The notes under the pieces: generated by a model
Databases searched by the model: none
What the model was told of the DNA's origin: nothing
What the model saw: only the letters and a program-made list of their open reading frames with translations
Position numbers and translations under genes: made by a program
Part shown: positions 44,980-53,599 of the stretch, one piece after another
How the letters are laid out: the number at the start of each line of letters is the position of its first letter
How positions within the stretch are numbered: the first letter of the stretch is position 1
Origin: Pseudobutyrivibrio sp. OR37
GTDB taxonomy: Bacteria; Bacillota; Clostridia; Lachnospirales; Lachnospiraceae
NCBI RefSeq assembly: GCF_900113655.1
Contig: NZ_FOQF01000005.1
Location: 88,344 to 152,343 of the forward strand
Direction: 5' to 3'
DNA: 64,000 bases

Positions 44980-44985
44980 ATTTTA
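44980..44985 (-). promoter_or_regulatory. -10-like element just before the MATE start
   Basis: TAAAAT on the minus strand, with 6 nt to the ATG at 44973 and no ribosome binding site. The -35 region is poor, so this is weaker than the example at 17102. Confidence 0.35.
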
Positions 44986-45000
44986 CCACTTTATACACTT

Positions 45001-45027
45001 AAAGGCGAGTCCGAAGACTCGCCTTTA
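45001..45027. terminator. Terminator of the butyrate operon
   Basis: AAAGGCGAGTC/GACTCGCCTTT stem with a tight loop, about 65 nt after the etfA stop; the T-tract is short. Confidence 0.7.
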
Positions 45028-45091
45028 ATAAAATTAAAGAAAGAAATTATAGGAAAAATCTAATCTTATAAGATTAAATGTAGTCCTTGAA

Positions 45092-46135
45092 TTATTTAGC
45101 AGCTAACTCTGCCTTAAGAGCCTCTGTAAGAGCTGGAAGGATCTTGTTAAGATCTCCAACAATACCGTAGTCAGCTACATCAAAGATAGGAGCTGTCTCA
45201 TCCTTGTTGATAGCGATGATGATATCAGACTCTTCCATACCTGCTGTATGCTGGATAGCACCAGAGATACCGATTGCGAAATATACGTTAGGACGAACAG
45301 TCTTACCTGTCTGACCTACCTGAAGATCCTTTGGCTTCCAGCCAGCATCTACAACTGCACGTGAGCAAGATACTGTACCACCAAGTACCTCTGCGAGGTC
45401 ATCAAGAAGCTTGAAGTTCTCTGGAGAACCAACTCCACGACCACCAGATACAAGAATCTTTGCATCCATGATATCTACTGTTGTAGCAACGTTCTTTACA
45501 ACGTTAAGAATCTCAACGAATCTGTTGTTAGGCTTGATTTCTGGGTTGTAGTTGATAACTTCTGCCTTGCGGCCAGCAACCTTCTCAAGCTTTTGCATAA
45601 CACCTGGACGAACTGTAGCCATCTGTGGACGGTTGTCTGGGCATGCGATTGTAGCGATTGTGTTTCCACCGAATGCTGGACGAGTCATAAGAAGCTGGTT
45701 GTGCTTCTGCTCCTGTCCTTCTCTAGCTACAAGTGGGAAATCACCAATCTCAAGTGATGTACAGTCAGCTGTAAGACCTGTTGCAACTCTAGCTGAAACT
45801 GTAGGACCAAGATCACGACCGATAGCTGTTGCACCAACGAGCATAATCTCTGGCTTGTATTCATTAATGTAAGCAGCAAGTGCCTGAGCGTAAGGCTCTG
45901 TACGATATACCTCAAGCTCCTTGTTATCGATAACAACTACCTTGTCTGCACCGTACTCACCAAGCTCATCTGCAAGGTTAGCGATACCAGAACCAAGTAC
46001 TACTGCTGTTACCTCTGTTCCTAAATCTGCTGCAAGCTCATGTGCCTTACCGATAAGTTCGAAGGCAATTGAGCTAAGTTTATTATCAACCTGCTGAGCG
46101 AATATAGCTACGCCCTTGTATTCTTCTAATGACAT
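45092..46135 (-). CDS. etfA: Electron transfer flavoprotein alpha subunit
   Basis: 347 aa. It forms the FAD-binding EtfAB dimer that, with Bcd, couples crotonyl-CoA reduction to ferredoxin reduction in butyrate-producing Clostridia. The C-terminal FAD domain shows ILVSGGRGVGSPENF, GQTGKTVRPNVYFAIGISGA and IIAINKDETAPIFDVADYG. It lies 18 nt after etfB and ends the operon. Confidence 0.96.
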   Translation of the reverse strand: MSLEEYKGVAIFAQQVDNKLSSIAFELIGKAHELAADLGTEVTAVVLGSGIANLADELGEYGADKVVVIDNKELEVYRTEPYAQALAAYINEYKPEIMLVGATAIGRDLGPTVSARVATGLTADCTSLEIGDFPLVAREGQEQKHNQLLMTRPAFGGNTIATIACPDNRPQMATVRPGVMQKLEKVAGRKAEVINYNPEIKPNNRFVEILNVVKNVATTVDIMDAKILVSGGRGVGSPENFKLLDDLAEVLGGTVSCSRAVVDAGWKPKDLQVGQTGKTVRPNVYFAIGISGAIQHTAGMEESDIIIAINKDETAPIFDVADYGIVGDLNKILPALTEALKAELAAK

Positions 46136-46153
46136 TATGTTTGCCTCCTCTTA

Positions 46154-46936
46154 TTAAATTACATGCTTTTCTTTAAGCTTGCCAACAATATATTCAACTG
46201 ACTCCTTAGGGTCAAGAGCAACCTTCTCGCCTGCTCCCTTACGTACCTTATCAGATGCCTTAGCAATCTTAGTTGGTGAACCATTAAGACCGATGTTTGC
46301 ATCATCAAGATCTGTAAGATCATCTCTACCCCAAACTGTTACTTCCTTATCGAAAGCATCGAAAATTCCGCCTGGAGTCATATAACGTGGCTCGTTAAGC
46401 TCTGCAAGAGCTGTTACAAGACAAGGCATCTGAGCCTTAATCTCGTGATATCTATCTTCGTACTGACGCTGTACGATAACGTTGTTTCCTTCAACCTGAA
46501 TCTTCTCAGCGTATGAGATAACTGGAAGACCAAGGTGCTCAGCGATCTGTGGACCAACCTGTGCTGTATCACCATCGATAGCCTGACGACCTGTGATGAT
46601 AAGGTCATAATCAAGCTTCTTAAGGCCTGCAGCGATTGTTGAAGATGTTGCCCAAGTATCAGCACCACCAAGACGTCTATCTGTAATAAGAACTGCCTCA
46701 TCTGCGCCCATAGCAAGAGCTTCACGAAGCATATCATCAGCCTTTGGAAGACCCATTGTTACAACTGTAACCTTTGCACCTGTCTCATCCTTAAGACGAA
46801 GAGCAGCCTCAAGACCTGCCTTGTCATCAGGGTTCATAATAGCAAGCATGCTTGCTCTATCAAGAGTTCCATCTGGGTTAAACTTAACGCCGCCCTTTGT
46901 ATCAGGAACCTGTTTAATACATACTACGATATTCAT
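46154..46936 (-). CDS. etfB: Electron transfer flavoprotein beta subunit
   Basis: 260 aa. Partner of EtfA; in bifurcating Etf this subunit binds the NADH-oxidising FAD. Family pattern: MNIVVCIKQVPDT, AIMNPDDKAGLEAALRLKD and LIITGRQAIDGDTAQVGPQ (the beta-subunit signature). It is followed closely by etfA and preceded by bcd (33-nt gap). Confidence 0.96.
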   Translation of the reverse strand: MNIVVCIKQVPDTKGGVKFNPDGTLDRASMLAIMNPDDKAGLEAALRLKDETGAKVTVVTMGLPKADDMLREALAMGADEAVLITDRRLGGADTWATSSTIAAGLKKLDYDLIITGRQAIDGDTAQVGPQIAEHLGLPVISYAEKIQVEGNNVIVQRQYEDRYHEIKAQMPCLVTALAELNEPRYMTPGGIFDAFDKEVTVWGRDDLTDLDDANIGLNGSPTKIAKASDKVRKGAGEKVALDPKESVEYIVGKLKEKHVI

Positions 46937-46969
46937 GTATTTAATCTCCTTTATATGCTACTAATCAAA

Positions 46970-48139
46970 TTATTTGAGCATTGAGCCAGAGATAACCATT
47001 CTCTGAACCTCAGATGTTCCCTCATAGATTTCTGTAATCTTTGCATCGCGCATCATACGCTCTACATCGTACTCTCTTGTGTAACCATAACCACCGTGGA
47101 GCTGAACAGCCTTAGTTGTTACAGCCATAGCAGCTTCAGCAGCGAAAAGCTTAGCTTCAGCAGCTTCTACAGAGTAGCTTGTTCTATGATCTTCCATGTA
47201 CTTATCCTTTGTGCATGCAGCATTGTAAACTAAGTACTTAGCAGCATCCATGCGAGCCTTCATATCAGCAAGCTGGAATGATGTGTTCTGGAATGCAGCG
47301 ATTGGACGACCAAACTGCTTTCTTTCCTTTACGAAATCGATTGTCGCGTCGATAGAACCTTCACCAATACCAAGTGCCTGAGCAGCGATACCAATACGTC
47401 CACCATCAAGTGTGTGCATAGCGATACCAAAGCCCTTTCCTCTCTGTCCAAGAAGGTTTTCCTTTGGAATACGGCAATCCTGGAAGATAAGCTCGTATGT
47501 TGAAGAAGCACGGATACCCATCTTCTTCTCCTTTGTACCGAATGTAAATCCAGGAGTATCCTTCTCTACGATGAATGCAGAGAACTTCTTAGACTTACGT
47601 CCCTTAGCATCTTCAACGATATCTGTAACTGCGATAACGATGTAGATGTCTGCTTCCTTACCATTTGTGATGAAGCACTTAGAACCGTTAAGTACCCAAG
47701 AATCTCCATCTTCTACAGCCTTTGTCTGAGCGCCCTGAGCGTCTGTACCAGCACCTGGCTCTGTAAGAGCGAATGCACCAAGCTTCTTACCACTTGCAAG
47801 CGGAACTAAGTACTTCTGTTTCTGCTCTTCTGTACCATATGTAAGAATAGGATCGCAGCAAAGTGATGTATGTGCTGAAACGATAACACCTGTAGTACCG
47901 CAAACCTTTGAAAGCTCCTCTACGCACATGATGTATGTAAGGACATCACATCCCTGTCCGCCGTACTCCTTTGGTACTGGAATACCCATGAAGCCATACT
48001 TCATCATCTTCTCAACGTTTTCACGTGGGAAAACTTCTGTCTCATCAATTTCCTGAGCAACTGGCTTAACTTCATTCTGAGCGAAATCTCTGAATAACTG
48101 TCTAGCCATCTCATGCTTTTTATCTAATGTAAAATCCAT
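46970..48139 (-). CDS. bcd: Butyryl-CoA dehydrogenase
   Basis: 389 aa acyl-CoA dehydrogenase. Signatures: GAFALTEPGAGTDAQGA, CFITNGKEADIYIV, LHGGYGYTREYDVERMMRD and the catalytic Glu in ITEIYEGTSEVQRM. It reduces crotonyl-CoA to butyryl-CoA in complex with EtfAB. It follows hbd in the operon after a 190-nt gap that holds a family-B palindromic element. AAGGAGATT lies before the ATG. Confidence 0.95.
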   Translation of the reverse strand: MDFTLDKKHEMARQLFRDFAQNEVKPVAQEIDETEVFPRENVEKMMKYGFMGIPVPKEYGGQGCDVLTYIMCVEELSKVCGTTGVIVSAHTSLCCDPILTYGTEEQKQKYLVPLASGKKLGAFALTEPGAGTDAQGAQTKAVEDGDSWVLNGSKCFITNGKEADIYIVIAVTDIVEDAKGRKSKKFSAFIVEKDTPGFTFGTKEKKMGIRASSTYELIFQDCRIPKENLLGQRGKGFGIAMHTLDGGRIGIAAQALGIGEGSIDATIDFVKERKQFGRPIAAFQNTSFQLADMKARMDAAKYLVYNAACTKDKYMEDHRTSYSVEAAEAKLFAAEAAMAVTTKAVQLHGGYGYTREYDVERMMRDAKITEIYEGTSEVQRMVISGSMLK

Positions 48140-48165
48140 GATCTGAATCTCCTTAATTTATTGAT

Positions 48166-48292
48166 GTCACATTGCACTCTATGTTTACATGCTCCCGCAG
48201 GCCATCTCCCATACTTTCACTCCGGCGCAGTAGCTCCTCGCTCGGTATGGGGCCCTCCTGCTCGCGCTTGCCAAGGTTGAGAACAATGTGAC
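48166..48292. repeat. Palindromic intergenic element, family B copy 2
   Basis: Outer arms GTCACATTG/CAATGTGAC; inside, ACATGCTCCCGCAGGCC...CTCCCATAC and GTATGGGGCCCTCCTG...GCTTGCC. It fills the hbd-bcd gap. Confidence 0.75.
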
Positions 48293-48331
48293 TTATAATT
48301 TACATAAAGCCTTATATGGCTTATTTACGAT

Positions 48332-49204
48332 TTACTGAGCATCTACTGCTGTCTTTGTACGGTCTGCGTTGTATACGTAGAATCCCTTACCAGACTTAAC
48401 ACCAAGGTTACCACCACGAACCATCTTACGAAGAAGTGGGCAAGCACGATACTTGCTGTCGCCTGTTTCGTTGTAAAGAACGTCCATGATTGCAAGGCAA
48501 ATATCAAGACCGATGAAATCACCAAGCTCAAGTGGTCCCATTGGATGGTTAGCACCAAGCTTCATAGCAGCGTCGATACCAGCGATATCTGAAACACCTT
48601 CCATCTTGATGAAAGCAGCTTCGTTAATCATTGGGATAAGGATACGGTTTACTACGAAACCAGCAGCCTCGTTAACCTGTACAGGAGTCTTTCCGATTTC
48701 CTCAGAAATCTTCTTAATCTTCTCTACAGTCTCAACTGGTGTGTTAACACCTGCGATAACTTCAACAAGCTTCATTCTGTCAGCTGGGTTGAAGAAGTGC
48801 ATACCAATCATTGGACGTGTAAGTCCGTTACCAATCTCTGTGATTGAAAGAGATGATGTGTTTGAAGCGAAGATGCAGTCAGCCTTTGCAATCTTATCAA
48901 GCTCAGCAAATGTAGTCTTCTTTACTTCCATGTTCTCGAAAGCTGCCTCAACGATGAGGTCGCAATCTGCACAAAGATCTTCCTTAAGACCTGGAGTAAT
49001 CTTAGCAAGGATGCCATCTACAGTAGCCTGATCCATTTTGCCTTTTTCAACAAGTCTTGCATATCCCTTAGCAATCTTGTCCTTTCCGCCTTCAGCCCAT
49101 TCCTGCTTGATATCGCAGAGAGCTACTTCATAACCATCAACCATTGCAAAAGCCTTTGCAATACCCTGGCCCATAGTACCAGCGCCAATTACGCCTACTT
49201 TCAT
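48332..49204 (-). CDS. hbd: 3-hydroxybutyryl-CoA dehydrogenase
   Basis: 290 aa. NAD(P)-binding GVIGAGTMGQGIAKAF at the N-terminus, the catalytic His region MHFFNPADRMKLVEVI, and VNEAAGFVVNRILIPMINEA. It reduces acetoacetyl-CoA to 3-hydroxybutyryl-CoA. It lies between thl and bcd; the next enzyme, crotonase, is not in the operon. AGGAGG lies upstream of the ATG. Confidence 0.96.
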   Translation of the reverse strand: MKVGVIGAGTMGQGIAKAFAMVDGYEVALCDIKQEWAEGGKDKIAKGYARLVEKGKMDQATVDGILAKITPGLKEDLCADCDLIVEAAFENMEVKKTTFAELDKIAKADCIFASNTSSLSITEIGNGLTRPMIGMHFFNPADRMKLVEVIAGVNTPVETVEKIKKISEEIGKTPVQVNEAAGFVVNRILIPMINEAAFIKMEGVSDIAGIDAAMKLGANHPMGPLELGDFIGLDICLAIMDVLYNETGDSKYRACPLLRKMVRGGNLGVKSGKGFYVYNADRTKTAVDAQ

Positions 49205-49232
49205 TTTTAGTTCCTCCTAATATTTTTAGTCC

Positions 49233-49373
49233 GAGAAAACTATCCTATGTTTCCATGCTCCCGCAAGGCAACCCCCATTGGCAGCACCAGAAACTCCCCG
49301 CCGGCGTGGGTGCCCCTCTGGTGCTACCATGGTGCCCCCTTGCTCGCGCCTGCCGACTCTGTGAAGTTTTCTC
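49233..49373. repeat. Palindromic intergenic element, family B copy 3
   Basis: Outer arms GAGAAAACT/AGTTTTCTC; inner long stem CCATTGGCAGCACCAGA with its near-complement ending in CCATGG; family-B ends TGCTCCCGC and TGCTCGCGCCTGCC are present. It fills the thl-hbd gap. Confidence 0.78.
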
Positions 49374-49442
49374 TCACTTATATTTTTTACTTAGTCTAAT
49401 AATAAATAAACTAAAACGTATGCTTATCGTCTCAACGAACGA

Positions 49443-50645
49443 TTAGCCTTCATACTTTTCTACGATTGTAGCGCAACCCATACCGCCACCGATGCAAAGA
49501 GTAGCAAGACCCTTCTTGTACTCTGGGTTGTGAAGCATATCGTAAATAAGTGTTACAAGGATACGAGCACCTGAAGCTCCAACTGGGTGACCAAGAGCGA
49601 TTGCACCACCGTTTGGATTGAGCTTGTTAAGGTCGAAGCCAAGCTCCTTACCAACTGCTACTGACTGAGCAGCGAATGCTTCGTTTGCTTCGTAAACATC
49701 GAGATCCTCGATTGTAAGACCAGCCTTAGCAAGAGCCTTCTTTGTTGCTGGAACTGGACCAACGCCCATGATTTCTGGAGCACATCCGCCAAGTGCACCT
49801 GCTACAAATGTAACGAGTGGCTTAACACCAAGTTCCTTAGCCTTCTCCTCTGACATAACAACAAGTGCTGCAGCACCATCGTTGATACCAGAAGCATTAC
49901 CAGCTGTAACAACTCCGTCTGGATAAAGAGCCTTAAGCTTAGCAAGACCTTCAATTGTTGTACCAGGTCTTGGGCCTTCATCTGTATCGAATACGATTGT
50001 TTCTTTCTTCTTCTTGATTTCTACAGGAACGATTTCATCCTTGAATGCGCCAGCTTCGATAGCCTTGCAAGCCTTGTTCTGAGAGTTAACTGCGAACTCA
50101 TCAAGCTCTTCTCTTGTAAGCTTCCACTGCTCAGCTACGTTATCAGCTGTCTTAATCATGTGGTAGTCATTGTATGCATCCCAAAGAGCATCCTTAACCA
50201 TTGTATCTACTAAAGCGCCCTGGCTGTTTGATGGCCAAGTCATTCTGTAACCATAACGTCCGTTTGGAAGAGCAAATGGTGCAAGAGACATGTTTTCCAT
50301 ACCACCTGCTACTACTACATCAGCGTCACCAGCGATGATCATCTGTGCAGCCTGGTTAACACAGTTAAGACCAGAACCACAAACAACGTTTGTTGTAACT
50401 GCTGTTGTCTCGTTTGGAAGACCAGCCTTGATAGCTGCCTGACGAGCAACGTTCTGTCCTAAACCTGCCTGGATAACGCATCCCATATATACGTGCTCTA
50501 CGTCCTCTGGCTTGATTCCAGCTCTCTTAACTGCTTCCTTGATTACGATTGCACCTAAGTCAGCTGCTGGAGTGTTGCTAAGTGATCCGCCCATTGTTCC
50601 AATGGCTGTTCTACATGCGCTAGCAATAACTACTTTTTTTCCCAT
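49443..50645 (-). CDS. thl: Acetyl-CoA C-acetyltransferase (thiolase)
   Basis: 400 aa from the ATG at 50645 ([20 protein letters not shown]), with AGGAG 10 nt upstream; the longer frame is not needed. Catalytic residues are visible: Cys in [18 protein letters not shown], His in [17 protein letters not shown] and Cys in [10 protein letters not shown]. It condenses two acetyl-CoA to acetoacetyl-CoA and opens the butyrate operon, behind an extended -10 promoter and two Rex-like boxes. Confidence 0.96.
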   Translation of the reverse strand: MGKKVVIASACRTAIGTMGGSLSNTPAADLGAIVIKEAVKRAGIKPEDVEHVYMGCVIQAGLGQNVARQAAIKAGLPNETTAVTTNVVCGSGLNCVNQAAQMIIAGDADVVVAGGMENMSLAPFALPNGRYGYRMTWPSNSQGALVDTMVKDALWDAYNDYHMIKTADNVAEQWKLTREELDEFAVNSQNKACKAIEAGAFKDEIVPVEIKKKKETIVFDTDEGPRPGTTIEGLAKLKALYPDGVVTAGNASGINDGAAALVVMSEEKAKELGVKPLVTFVAGALGGCAPEIMGVGPVPATKKALAKAGLTIEDLDVYEANEAFAAQSVAVGKELGFDLNKLNPNGGAIALGHPVGASGARILVTLIYDMLHNPEYKKGLATLCIGGGMGCATIVEKYEG

Positions 50646-50739
50646 GTTTTTCTTTCTCCTTTTTCTAGAAATACTTTTTTTCAACACTGGAGTCTTAAAA
50701 TGGGGTTTCGTCATATTTAACAAATTCCTAAAAGCAAAT

Positions 50740-50757
50740 CTGTTAATTTTTTAACGA
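50740..50757. promoter_or_regulatory. Rex-like operator in the thl leader
   Basis: Minus strand TCGTTAAAAAATTAACAG matches the Rex box TTGTTAANNNNTTAACAA at 12 of 14 specified positions. It lies between promoter and start codon. Rex is the NADH/NAD+-sensing repressor known to control butyrate genes in Clostridium. Confidence 0.5.
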
Positions 50758-50800
50758 ACAACCTCAAAAAAAAAGACCTCTCAATGTCGCCGATGGGTAA

Positions 50801-50829
50801 ATTCTAGCACAAGCATAATAAAAATTCAA
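50801..50829 (-). promoter_or_regulatory. Promoter of the butyrate operon
   Basis: TTGAAT (50824-50829), 17-nt spacer, TAGAAT (50801-50806) with an upstream TG (extended -10: TGCTAGAAT). The leader is about 150 nt. A GAC...GGTC stem and a run of nine T lie early in the leader (around 50766-50790), possibly a weak attenuator. Confidence 0.72.
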
Positions 50830-50909
50830 TTAAGATTTTTGTCAGCATTATTATTTATTATTAATTATCTGAATACTTTCCATCTATTTATGCAATTCTC
50901 ACACTCCGC

Positions 50910-50927
50910 TCGTTAAAAAATTATCAA
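50910..50927. promoter_or_regulatory. Second Rex-like operator upstream of thl
   Basis: Minus strand TTGATAATTTTTTAACGA matches the Rex box at 12 of 14 specified positions. It lies about 80 nt upstream of the -35. The rest of the 50930-51055 gap holds no other clear feature. Confidence 0.42.
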
Positions 50928-51057
50928 AAAACCTTGATTTTTCGTTATATGGGAAACCAAACATTCTCAGGACAGTTTCCCAATTGTGTCTTTTTAGGTG
51001 ACAATTTGCATAAAATTCGCAATTCCCATCTTGTAACAGATACTGCTTTTTCTAATT

Positions 51058-51088
51058 AAAAAAGGACCTGACCACATTGGTCAAGTCC
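51058..51088 (-). terminator. Terminator after deoD
   Basis: GGAC-TTGACC/GGTCAG-GTCC stem with one mismatch, followed on the minus strand by six T residues. Confidence 0.85.
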
Positions 51089-51104
51089 CTTAAAACCTTA
51101 AATT

Positions 51105-51821
51105 TTATAATGCAATTGCTGTCTCAAGAGCAAGCTTCATCATCTCTGTAAATGACTTCTGACGATCCTCAGCTGGGATTTCCTCAGATGTAACAAATGA
51201 ATCAGAGATTGTAAGCATACATGTAGCATTCTTTCCAAGCATGTTTGCGTTGTTGAAAAGTGCGAAGCTTTCCATCTCTACGCAATCACAACCGCAGCGC
51301 TCTTTAACTGCCTGCCATCCGCCCATTTCTGGTGCTGTATAGAACTGGTCAGCTGAATGTACCTTTGCAACCTTTGCGTTGATACCAAGCTCCTTAGCCT
51401 TTGCGATAGCAATATCGTTAATCTTCTTGCTAGGGTAAAGCGTCTTATCCTCACATCCGTTTGTGTACTTAGCGAATGTTGAATCAGAATATGCACTTTC
51501 AGAAATAACTACATCAAGAACGTTAAGCTTGTCTGTGTAGCTTCCTGCTGAACCGATACGGATGATGTTTTCTACATCATAGAATGCATAAAGCTCGTAA
51601 GAGTAGATACCAATTGAAGGCATACCCATTCCACTTGCCATTACTGATACAGGTACTCCCTTGTAGGTTCCTGTAAAGCCGAGGCAGTTACGTACAGTGT
51701 TTACACACTTTACATCCTCCAAGAAATTTTCTGCTACGAATTTAGCACGTAATGGGTCGCCTGGCATAAGAACTGTCTTTGCGAAATCACCCTTCTTCGC
51801 CTCGTTGTGTGGTGTTGCCAT
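51105..51821 (-). CDS. deoD: Purine-nucleoside phosphorylase
   Basis: 238 aa, the usual hexameric DeoD type. It converts purine (deoxy)nucleosides and phosphate to base plus (deoxy)ribose 1-phosphate. Signatures: MATPHNEAKKGDFAKTVLMP, FTGTYKGVPVSVMASGMGMP (phosphate site GMGMPS), IRIGSAGSYTD and CDCVEMESFALF. Last gene of the thyA-to-deoD run, fitting a nucleotide-metabolism theme with thyA and folA. Confidence 0.96.
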   Translation of the reverse strand: MATPHNEAKKGDFAKTVLMPGDPLRAKFVAENFLEDVKCVNTVRNCLGFTGTYKGVPVSVMASGMGMPSIGIYSYELYAFYDVENIIRIGSAGSYTDKLNVLDVVISESAYSDSTFAKYTNGCEDKTLYPSKKINDIAIAKAKELGINAKVAKVHSADQFYTAPEMGGWQAVKERCGCDCVEMESFALFNNANMLGKNATCMLTISDSFVTSEEIPAEDRQKSFTEMMKLALETAIAL

Positions 51822-51850
51822 AATAATTTCCTCCTTATTAACTATTTACC

Positions 51851-53074
51851 TTAATTGTAATTATAGAAATAATGGGCATTAATAGTTGTGCCCGAAGTTC
51901 TATCTAAAAAACCTGCTTGCCCAGCTTCTACCTGCGAATCATGTAGTGCCTGAGCATAACTATATGTGCAAAAGAATAATGCATCTGTATTTGTATTTCC
52001 TGCTATAGCCTGGGCTGCTGCGTATTGGCAGGCACTATTTGGGCCTTCCGCCAGGATAAGGGCCACTCGCCCTGATGTTACTGGTGCAAACTGTCCTGAT
52101 GCATATACCACACCTGAAACAGTGTTAGGGAATTTTGAGCTGGCTACTCTGTTCATTACAACAGAGCCTACCGCAAGTCTTCCTGCATCTCCCTGATTTG
52201 CTGCCTCTGCCTGAATCAAAGCTGCCAATATCAGAGTTTCTTCATCTGATGTACTGTAGCCACCAGTATATCCACCATGCTCACCTGCAAGCTTTTGAGC
52301 CAATGCCACCTGAGCATCCTGATATTGCTTTTGAATTCGCTTTTCATAAGCCTTTGCATCATCTATTTGCTTTTCCAATTCTTCGATGGCAGCCTTTGTA
52401 TCTGCTATTTGAGAATTAGTAATGTTTAACGCAGCTGAGGTATCGCCCACCAAAACTCCTAATTCAGATTTCTTTGACTCTAAATTATCCTGATAAGCAC
52501 TGAGCTGCTGCCCTTTTTCTTCTATTGCACTTTTTGTATCTTCTATTTCCTTTTGAGTTGCCTCGAATTTTTCTATGGCCTTTTGATCATAATCAGTAAT
52601 CTGTGACATGTATTCCAGTCTTTGTAAAAATTCCGACATGGAACCACTCTCCAGGAAATTAACAAGCGTATTTGTAGTTTTGTTTTCATACATATATTGT
52701 ATGCGAAGCTTCATGCTCTCCTTTTGAGCATCCAGCGAAGCCTCTACTTCATTTAGCTGTTCAGTCAGAATATCAATATCTGCTTCCACTGCAGCTATAT
52801 CATCCTCTGTCTGGGAGATTTCTCCTGTGACATTGGATATCTGTTTATTAAGATTATTAATCTGCCCCGAAAGACTGTCGGCCTGTCCCTCCAATTGCTG
52901 TTTAGCACCTTCGACCTGTTGCTTTTTGCCATTCAATTCATTTACAGCGTTAGAGGCCTTTTCTGTTTCTTCCTTTAATCTATCCACTTCAGACTGAGAT
53001 GCCTGAGCAGATGATGTACAAAAACATAGTGCCCCAATTAAAAGAATGGCAAGGCATCCTTTGAATCTTTTCAT
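51851..53074 (-). CDS. Secreted cell-wall hydrolase: coiled coil plus SleB-type domain
   Basis: 407 aa. Signal peptide (1-25, cleavage near AQA), a long coiled coil (about 27-255; VDRLKEETEKASNAVNELNG) like the regulatory arm of CwlO/PcsB-type hydrolases, a Gly/Tyr/Ser linker, then a SleB/Hydrolase_2 domain (about 280-407) with LAALIQAEAANQGDAGRLAV then GSVVMNRV and FFCTYSYAQ. The catalytic Glu is probably in QAEAA. It probably cuts peptidoglycan during growth or division. It is 10 nt after ilvN, an odd partner for a biosynthetic operon. Confidence 0.88.
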   Translation of the reverse strand: MKRFKGCLAILLIGALCFCTSSAQASQSEVDRLKEETEKASNAVNELNGKKQQVEGAKQQLEGQADSLSGQINNLNKQISNVTGEISQTEDDIAAVEADIDILTEQLNEVEASLDAQKESMKLRIQYMYENKTTNTLVNFLESGSMSEFLQRLEYMSQITDYDQKAIEKFEATQKEIEDTKSAIEEKGQQLSAYQDNLESKKSELGVLVGDTSAALNITNSQIADTKAAIEELEKQIDDAKAYEKRIQKQYQDAQVALAQKLAGEHGGYTGGYSTSDEETLILAALIQAEAANQGDAGRLAVGSVVMNRVASSKFPNTVSGVVYASGQFAPVTSGRVALILAEGPNSACQYAAAQAIAGNTNTDALFFCTYSYAQALHDSQVEAGQAGFLDRTSGTTINAHYFYNYN

Positions 53075-53084
53075 TACCTTCTCC

Positions 53085-53594
53085 CTATCGGCATGAGCTA
53101 CTTATAGATTCCACCGCAACTGCGCCACCTCTAGTAACTTCTATTTTCTTAAATCTAGATTTTAAAAGAGCTATAAGCTCATTATTTTTCCTTTCTGTCA
53201 GGGTGCATTCAAATAAAACAGAATCATCACCTATATCTACTATTTTAACATTTCCACCCTGATTAAACACCTGGGCGATATGGAAAGCCTCGGTCTTATC
53301 CTCCACCTTAAGGCCATTAACCTTTGCATAAAGTATCTCCTTCATGTGGATTGGCATGCAAGTTAAATCGATAACCTTTATTACCTCCACCATGGCATTT
53401 AGCTGCTTTTTAATCTGTTCGAAGGTTGCATCATCAGCCATGACAGAAATTGTCATACGAGATACATCATCTCTTTCTGTAGTGCCTACTGTTAAGGTCT
53501 GCAGATTGTAAGATTTTGCAGAGAACAAGCCTGAAACCTTTGCCAAAACACCGACCTGATTTTCAACATATAAAGCTATCCATCTATTTTTCAT
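53085..53594 (-). CDS. ilvN: Acetolactate synthase, regulatory subunit
   Basis: 169 aa. N-terminal ACT domain (WIALYVENQVGVLAKVSGLF, SYNLQTLTVGTTERDDVSRM) that binds valine for feedback inhibition, and the C-terminal ALS small-subunit domain. 5 nt after ilvB. Confidence 0.94.
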   Translation of the reverse strand: MKNRWIALYVENQVGVLAKVSGLFSAKSYNLQTLTVGTTERDDVSRMTISVMADDATFEQIKKQLNAMVEVIKVIDLTCMPIHMKEILYAKVNGLKVEDKTEAFHIAQVFNQGGNVKIVDIGDDSVLFECTLTERKNNELIALLKSRFKKIEVTRGGAVAVESISSSCR

Positions 53595-53599
53595 ATCAT

